Origin: JAYVYM01 sp046593925 | GTDB lineage: Bacteria; Actinomycetota; Actinomycetes; Mycobacteriales; SCTD01 | DNA: 9,648 bases | Assembly: GCA_046593925.1 (NCBI GenBank) | Contig: JBKJQN010000101.1 | Coordinates: 1-9,648, forward strand | Direction of reading: 5' to 3' | In this document: positions 6,925 to 9,648 of the stretch, piece by piece | Position numbering within the stretch: the first letter of the stretch is position 1 | How the letters are laid out: each line of letters starts with the position of its first letter | Translations under genes and position numbers: made by a program | Notes under the pieces: generated by a model | What the model saw: the letters and a program-made list of their open reading frames with translations, nothing else | What the model was told of the DNA's origin: nothing | The model's database searches: none

Positions 6925-7208
6925 TCGGCTCCTGCCTGGACCGGCAGGTCGGCGGGGGCCACGAACGCCAGCCCCCCGGTGAGCAGGGCGCCCTGGACCC
7001 GCAGAGCCGGTGCGTGGCGCCGGCCGTGGTGGCCGCAGAGCATCAGCACCGACCCGCTGGGCAGCCGGACCCGGGCGACCGCGGCCGCCGGGCAGCGATC
7101 GCACGCCCCGGAGATCACCTCCGGCACGGCGGGACGGCGGGCACCGTCGAGCCACTGCTCCAGCTGGACGTCGAAGGCGTCTGGGTTCTTGCGTCTAGAG
7201 CCGAACAT
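6921..7208 (-). CDS. Small zinc-ribbon protein, DUF7455-like
   Basis: A 95-residue protein beginning MFGSRRKNPDAFDVQLEQWL. Its centre has CDRC (36-39) and, after RVRLPSGSVLMLC, the pair CGHH (58-61). This layout, with a short beta hairpin between the two metal-ligand pairs, is that of the small DUF7455 family of actinobacteria (CDRC...LPSG...L.FCxHH), so a bound zinc ion is likely; the function is unknown. The C-terminal third (GALLTGGLAFVAPADLPV) is mildly hydrophobic and longer than in the usual family member. The ATG at 7208 overlaps the SPFH gene end by 14 bp; no strong ribosome site is seen, so translational coupling is probable. The stop overlaps the next start as GTGA. Confidence 0.75.
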   Translation of the reverse strand: MFGSRRKNPDAFDVQLEQWLDGARRPAVPEVISGACDRCPAAAVARVRLPSGSVLMLCGHHGRRHAPALRVQGALLTGGLAFVAPADLPVQAGAE

Positions 7209-8091
7209 CTGGCCGGCCAGTGTGTACGCCGTTCGAGGTCGCAGCCGGGCCGGGGGCCGGCCGAACTGGCTCAGACCTCGCCGCGGCCGGCTGGCTGGGC
7301 ACCACCGGCAGGGCGGCACTGGCGGCGGTCTCGCGCGCGAGGAATGCCCCGAGTTCACCGATCGTGCTCATCAGCGGTGCCGGGAAGACGACGGTGGTGT
7401 TCTTGTCGACGCCGATCTCCACCAGGCTCTGCAGGTTGCGCAGCTGCAGCGCCAGCGGGTGCGCCACCATGATGTCGGAGGCGACCCCGAGGGCCTCGGC
7501 CGCGAGCGACTCGCCCTCGGCATTGATGATCTTGGCGCGCTTCTCGCGCTCGGCCTCGGCCTGCTTGGCCATCGCCCGCTTCATGCTGTCGGGCAGCTGG
7601 ATGTCCTTGAGCTCGACCAGCGTGACCTGCACGCCCCACTCCTCGGTCGCGACATCGAGGATCTTGCGGATGTCAGTGTTGATCACGTCTGTCTCGGACA
7701 GGGTCTCGTCCAGGGTGTGCTGCCCGACCTCCTTGCGCAGCGTGGTCTGGGCGATCTGGTCGATCGCGGCATAGACGTTCTCGATCGCGACGACGGCCTT
7801 GGTGGCGTCGACGACCCGGAAGTAGGCGACGGCGGAGACGTCGACGCTGACGTTGTCCCGGGTGATGATCCCCTGTGACTGGATCGGCATCGTGACGATC
7901 CGCAGCGACACCCGGTGCAGGACGTCGACCATCGGGATGATGAACCGCATGCCGGGCTGGCGGACCCCGATGACCCGGCCGAACCGGAACAGCACGCCCT
8001 GCTCGTACTGCTTGACGATCCGCATGGAGAGCATCAAGCCGAGCAGGACGGCAATGGCAAGCACGATCAGGATGGTCAGCAGCGCAGTCAT
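7195..8091 (-). CDS. SPFH/stomatin-family (slipin) membrane protein
   Basis: A 298-residue protein with one N-terminal membrane helix (about 3-21), followed by an SPFH/band-7 domain: KQYEQGVLFRFGRV (27-40), PGMRFIIPMVD (46-56), the RDNVSVDVSAVAYFRV strand pair (78-93) and EEWGVQVTLVELKDIQLP (150-167). Next comes the charged helix SMKRAMAKQAEAEREKRAKI (169-188) typical of stomatins, and a Pro/Ala-rich disordered tail (~255-298). Such proteins oligomerise on the inner face of the membrane and organise membrane microdomains or proteases. Many bacterial slipins sit next to NfeD; none is present here. ATG 8091 is preceded by GAGG with a 5-nt gap; it leaves the membrane helix at the extreme N-terminus, as expected, so I reject the 36-residue upstream extension. 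It is the first gene of a four-gene operon. Confidence 0.92.
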   Translation of the reverse strand: MTALLTILIVLAIAVLLGLMLSMRIVKQYEQGVLFRFGRVIGVRQPGMRFIIPMVDVLHRVSLRIVTMPIQSQGIITRDNVSVDVSAVAYFRVVDATKAVVAIENVYAAIDQIAQTTLRKEVGQHTLDETLSETDVINTDIRKILDVATEEWGVQVTLVELKDIQLPDSMKRAMAKQAEAEREKRAKIINAEGESLAAEALGVASDIMVAHPLALQLRNLQSLVEIGVDKNTTVVFPAPLMSTIGELGAFLARETAASAALPVVPSQPAAARSEPVRPAPGPAATSNGVHTGRPDVRL

Positions 8092-8130
8092 GGGTGCCTC
8101 GAAGCGAAGGGCACTGTGTTCGCCGGCGGT

Positions 8131-8144
8131 GAGCGATCTCGCTC
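8131..8144. promoter_or_regulatory. Perfect inverted repeat between divergent genes
   Basis: GAGCGA-TC-TCGCTC, exact 6-bp arms with a 2-bp centre, lies 40-53 bp upstream of the SPFH start. A short, tight palindrome in a promoter region is a reasonable dimer operator. Nothing identifies the regulator. Confidence 0.35.
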
Positions 8145-8184
8145 CCGGGAGGCGGCGGGTGGGCGGCGCTCCCGTTCCAGGCTG

Positions 8185-8197
8185 GCTGACACTCAGC
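8185..8197. promoter_or_regulatory. GCTGACACTCAGC palindrome, second copy of the shared word
   Basis: Arms GCTGA and TCAGC are exact reverse complements around CAC. It contains the same TGACACTCAG as 4953-4962 and lies about 95-105 bp upstream of the SPFH start and 120-130 bp upstream of the divergent GAF-ANTAR start. Confidence 0.42.
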
Positions 8198-8227
8198 ACC
8201 CCAACAGTGCGCCGCGCGGCGAAGGGC

Positions 8228-8233
8228 TGTCAA
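8228..8233 (-). promoter_or_regulatory. Possible -35 box (TTGACA) for the SPFH operon
   Basis: The minus strand reads TTGACA, a perfect housekeeping -35. At 18 bp spacing the -10 position reads CACTGT, a poor match, so the promoter is tentative. It would give a leader of roughly 110 nt containing both palindromes listed here. Confidence 0.28.
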
Positions 8234-8317
8234 GGGGCGTACGGCAGGGTCCGCCGGGTACTGCATACCTCGCGGACGTGCCATCCACGTCCCCAGTGCG
8301 CAACGGCGAGGGTAGGC

Positions 8318-9106
8318 ATGCACGACGAAGACGAGCTCACGGCCAGCCTGACCGGTCTGTCCGGCTTGCTCAGCGGGCACCGCTCCCTGGAGCAGAGCCT
8401 GGTCCGGGTGGCCGAGTTCGCCGTCCGGGCGATCCCGGGCGCGCAGGGCGCCGGATTGACGCTGCTGGAGGCGGACCGGCCGCAGACCGTCGTGGCGACC
8501 GACGGGTTCGTGACCGCGGTCGACGACATCCAGTACGGGCTCAATGAAGGCCCGTGCGTCAGCGCAGTCGCGCAGGGCCGGACGTTCACCTCCGGAAACC
8601 TGGGGGGCGAGCCGCAGTGGCCGCATTTCGGGCCGCGGGTCGGCCGCCTCGGGGGGCACAGCGCGCTGTCGCTGCCGCTGGTCCTGCCCGGTCAGGTCCT
8701 GGGAGCGCTCAACGTTTACGCCCACGACCGGGACGTCTTCAACGAGCACGCCGTCGCGATGGGAGAGGCGTTCTCGCCGCAGGCCGCCGTCAGCGTGCAC
8801 AACGCGCAGCTGCTCGACCAGGCCGAACGGCTCGTGGCACAGCTGCAGCAGGCCCTGACCAGCCGGGCCGAGATCGACCAGGCCCTCGGCGTCATGATGA
8901 GCCGAACCGGCGCGACCGCGCAGGAGGCTTTCGACAAGCTCCGCGCCCAGAGCCAGACCCGGTCGGTCAAGCTCACCGACGTCGCCCGCGAGATACTCGG
9001 CGAGGCGGTCCGGCGGGCCCGGGCCCGGCACACCGAGCCCGCCCCCCGCTTGACGCGGGCCGCGAGCGCGATTTCGGGGCTCGGAGAGAACCGGAATCGG
9101 AAATAG
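8318..9106 (+). CDS. GAF-ANTAR transcription antiterminator
   Basis: A 262-residue cytosolic regulator transcribed away from the SPFH operon. A GAF domain spans ~19-166 (GAGLTLLEADRPQTVVATD, 45-62; the hallmark YGLNEGPC, 73-80; LSLPLVLPGQVLGALNVYA, 117-135), then an ANTAR domain at ~172-228 (SRAEIDQALGVMMSR, 182-196; AFDKLRAQSQ; KLTDVAREIL). Family members bind paired hairpins in nascent RNA and prevent termination; the GAF domain senses an unknown ligand. ATG 8318 follows GAGGG by 5 nt. The frame is open back to 7853, but that part is antisense to the SPFH gene and is rejected. Residues from about 243 (PRLTRAASAISGLGENRNRK) are not family sequence: they are antisense to the zwf remnant, so the original C-terminus was replaced. 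Confidence 0.93.
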   Translation: MHDEDELTASLTGLSGLLSGHRSLEQSLVRVAEFAVRAIPGAQGAGLTLLEADRPQTVVATDGFVTAVDDIQYGLNEGPCVSAVAQGRTFTSGNLGGEPQWPHFGPRVGRLGGHSALSLPLVLPGQVLGALNVYAHDRDVFNEHAVAMGEAFSPQAAVSVHNAQLLDQAERLVAQLQQALTSRAEIDQALGVMMSRTGATAQEAFDKLRAQSQTRSVKLTDVAREILGEAVRRARARHTEPAPRLTRAASAISGLGENRNRK

Positions 9107-9648
9107 TTGGGTCTTCCCTCCCTGGTGCGGGCGTCGTAGAACAACTGTTGAGGTGGCCGTTTCAGCTCTACGAGCACCTCCGATGCCGTCGTACCTAAGC
9201 GTTTTCCCGACCGTAGGTACCAAGGCACCCCCCCAGCGCCACGAGTCGATGAACAGGCGCAACGCACAGAACGTCTCGACGTCTGAGTCCTTCGCTACGC
9301 CTGCTTCGTCTCGGTAACCGTCGTACTGACCGCGCACCATGTCGTCTGGTCCTGGTGGGCGCATGGCCCTCAAGACATTGAGCTTCTGGCTCTGCACGGC
9401 CCCGAAGCCTTGGTACGCGGGCGGTTCCATGGCGAGCAGGGACACGACCTGGAAAAGGTGGTTCTCGATCACGTCGCGCAGGCAACCGACAGTCTCGTAG
9501 AAGGCGCCTCGACCCTGGACCCCGAAGTCCTCGGCCAGCGTGATCGGCACGGAGGCGATGTAGTTTCGGTTCCAGATGGGTTCGAGAAAAAAGTTTGCAA
9601 AGCGGAAGTAGAGGAGATTCATGATCTCTTCCTTGCCCAGGAAGTGAT
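9043..9648 (-). pseudogene. zwf: Glucose-6-phosphate dehydrogenase remnant (frameshift, 3' truncation; 5' part beyond window)
   Basis: The gene enters from the right edge at HFLGKE, part of the active-site signature DHFLGKE, and continues NLLYFRFAN, EPIWNRNYI, AEDFGVQGRG, LLAMEPP, RAMRPPGPDD, VRGQYDGYRDE and ALRLFIDSWRW. At a run of seven C (9228-9234, plus strand) the frame shifts; homology resumes as VPWYLRSGKRL, TTASEVLVELKRPPQ, NYFRFRFSPSPEIALAARVK and ends near 9043-9046. The C-terminal part, roughly the last quarter, is missing. The normal enzyme oxidises glucose 6-phosphate with NADP+, the entry to the pentose phosphate route. GC over 9541-9648 is about 48%, against about 68% in neighbouring coding DNA, and AT-ending codons are common, so it has a different origin or history. 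The cofactor-binding N-terminus is not visible. Confidence 0.88.

Noticed and set aside
6925..7155. 5' extension of the sensor frame
   Set aside because: It overlaps the zinc-ribbon gene in another frame and is Arg/Pro/Gly-rich; GTG 6924 has a good AGGAG and a GTGA overlap.
7209..7358. 5' extension of the zinc-ribbon frame
   Set aside because: It is a shadow of the SPFH C-terminal region with Pro/Arg-rich sequence; ATG 7208 gives the compact protein.
8256..8261. GGGTAC as a stress-sigma (SigF/SigB-like) -10 box for the GAF-ANTAR gene
   Set aside because: No GTTT-like -35 lies 15-17 bp upstream, so a single hexamer is not enough.
7853..8317. 5' extension of the GAF-ANTAR open frame
   Set aside because: It is antisense to the SPFH gene and the intergenic region; the ATG at 8318 has a ribosome site and the family's usual N-terminus.
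7673..9622. Minus-strand open frame of 649 codons
   Set aside because: Only its first ~130 codons are real (zwf); after the frameshift it runs through the antisense of the GAF-ANTAR gene and a wrong frame of the SPFH gene.
1..9648. tRNA, rRNA, CRISPR array, insertion sequence or prophage genes
   Set aside because: I saw no regularly spaced repeats, transposase or integrase motifs, terminal inverted repeats, or RNA-gene signatures in the window.

Overview
The window is high-GC DNA (about 70% over most of its length) with GTG starts, stop/start overlaps and actinobacterial protein types (GAF-ANTAR regulators, DUF7455-like zinc ribbon, His-type GAF sensor relatives). It most likely comes from an actinomycete. 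Genus cannot be judged from the sequence.

Layout, left to right. (1) 1-227, minus: N-terminus of a P-type proton/cation ATPase that runs off the left edge. (2) 258-981, minus: a class I fructose-bisphosphate aldolase gene broken by an amber codon, a frameshift and loss of its 3' end. (3) 978-3356, 3353-4312 and 4349-4888, all minus: phosphoketolase, carbamate kinase and universal stress protein. Read in the direction of transcription the order is usp - arcC - xfp - broken fba, with 4-bp ATGA overlaps at the last two junctions. (4) 4889-5227: a 339-bp gap holding candidate control elements for that operon. (5) 5228-8091, minus: a second operon with every junction overlapping, coding for an SPFH/stomatin membrane protein, a small CxxC/CxHH zinc-ribbon protein, a GAF sensor related to DevS-type kinases but without the phospho-acceptor histidine or an ATPase domain, and a divergent GAF/ANTAR-like protein. 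(6) 8092-8317: a divergent control region. (7) 8318-9106, plus: a canonical GAF-ANTAR regulator. (8) about 9043-9648, minus: a broken glucose-6-phosphate dehydrogenase (zwf) remnant of clearly lower GC, whose degenerate end supplies, on the other strand, the last ~20 codons of the GAF-ANTAR gene.

The genes suggest a stress or low-energy (dormancy-like) island. Phosphoketolase would make acetyl phosphate from sugar phosphates, carbamate kinase could draw ATP from an acyl phosphate, and USP is a nucleotide-binding stress protein. The sensor/ANTAR genes look like a signalling module for membrane or redox stress. Broken central-carbon genes at both ends (fba, zwf) point to past rearrangement. The most notable points are the histidine-less sensor coupled to an ANTAR-like protein, the 10-bp palindromic word TGACACTCAG shared by the control regions of the two minus-strand operons, and the phosphoketolase-carbamate kinase pairing.
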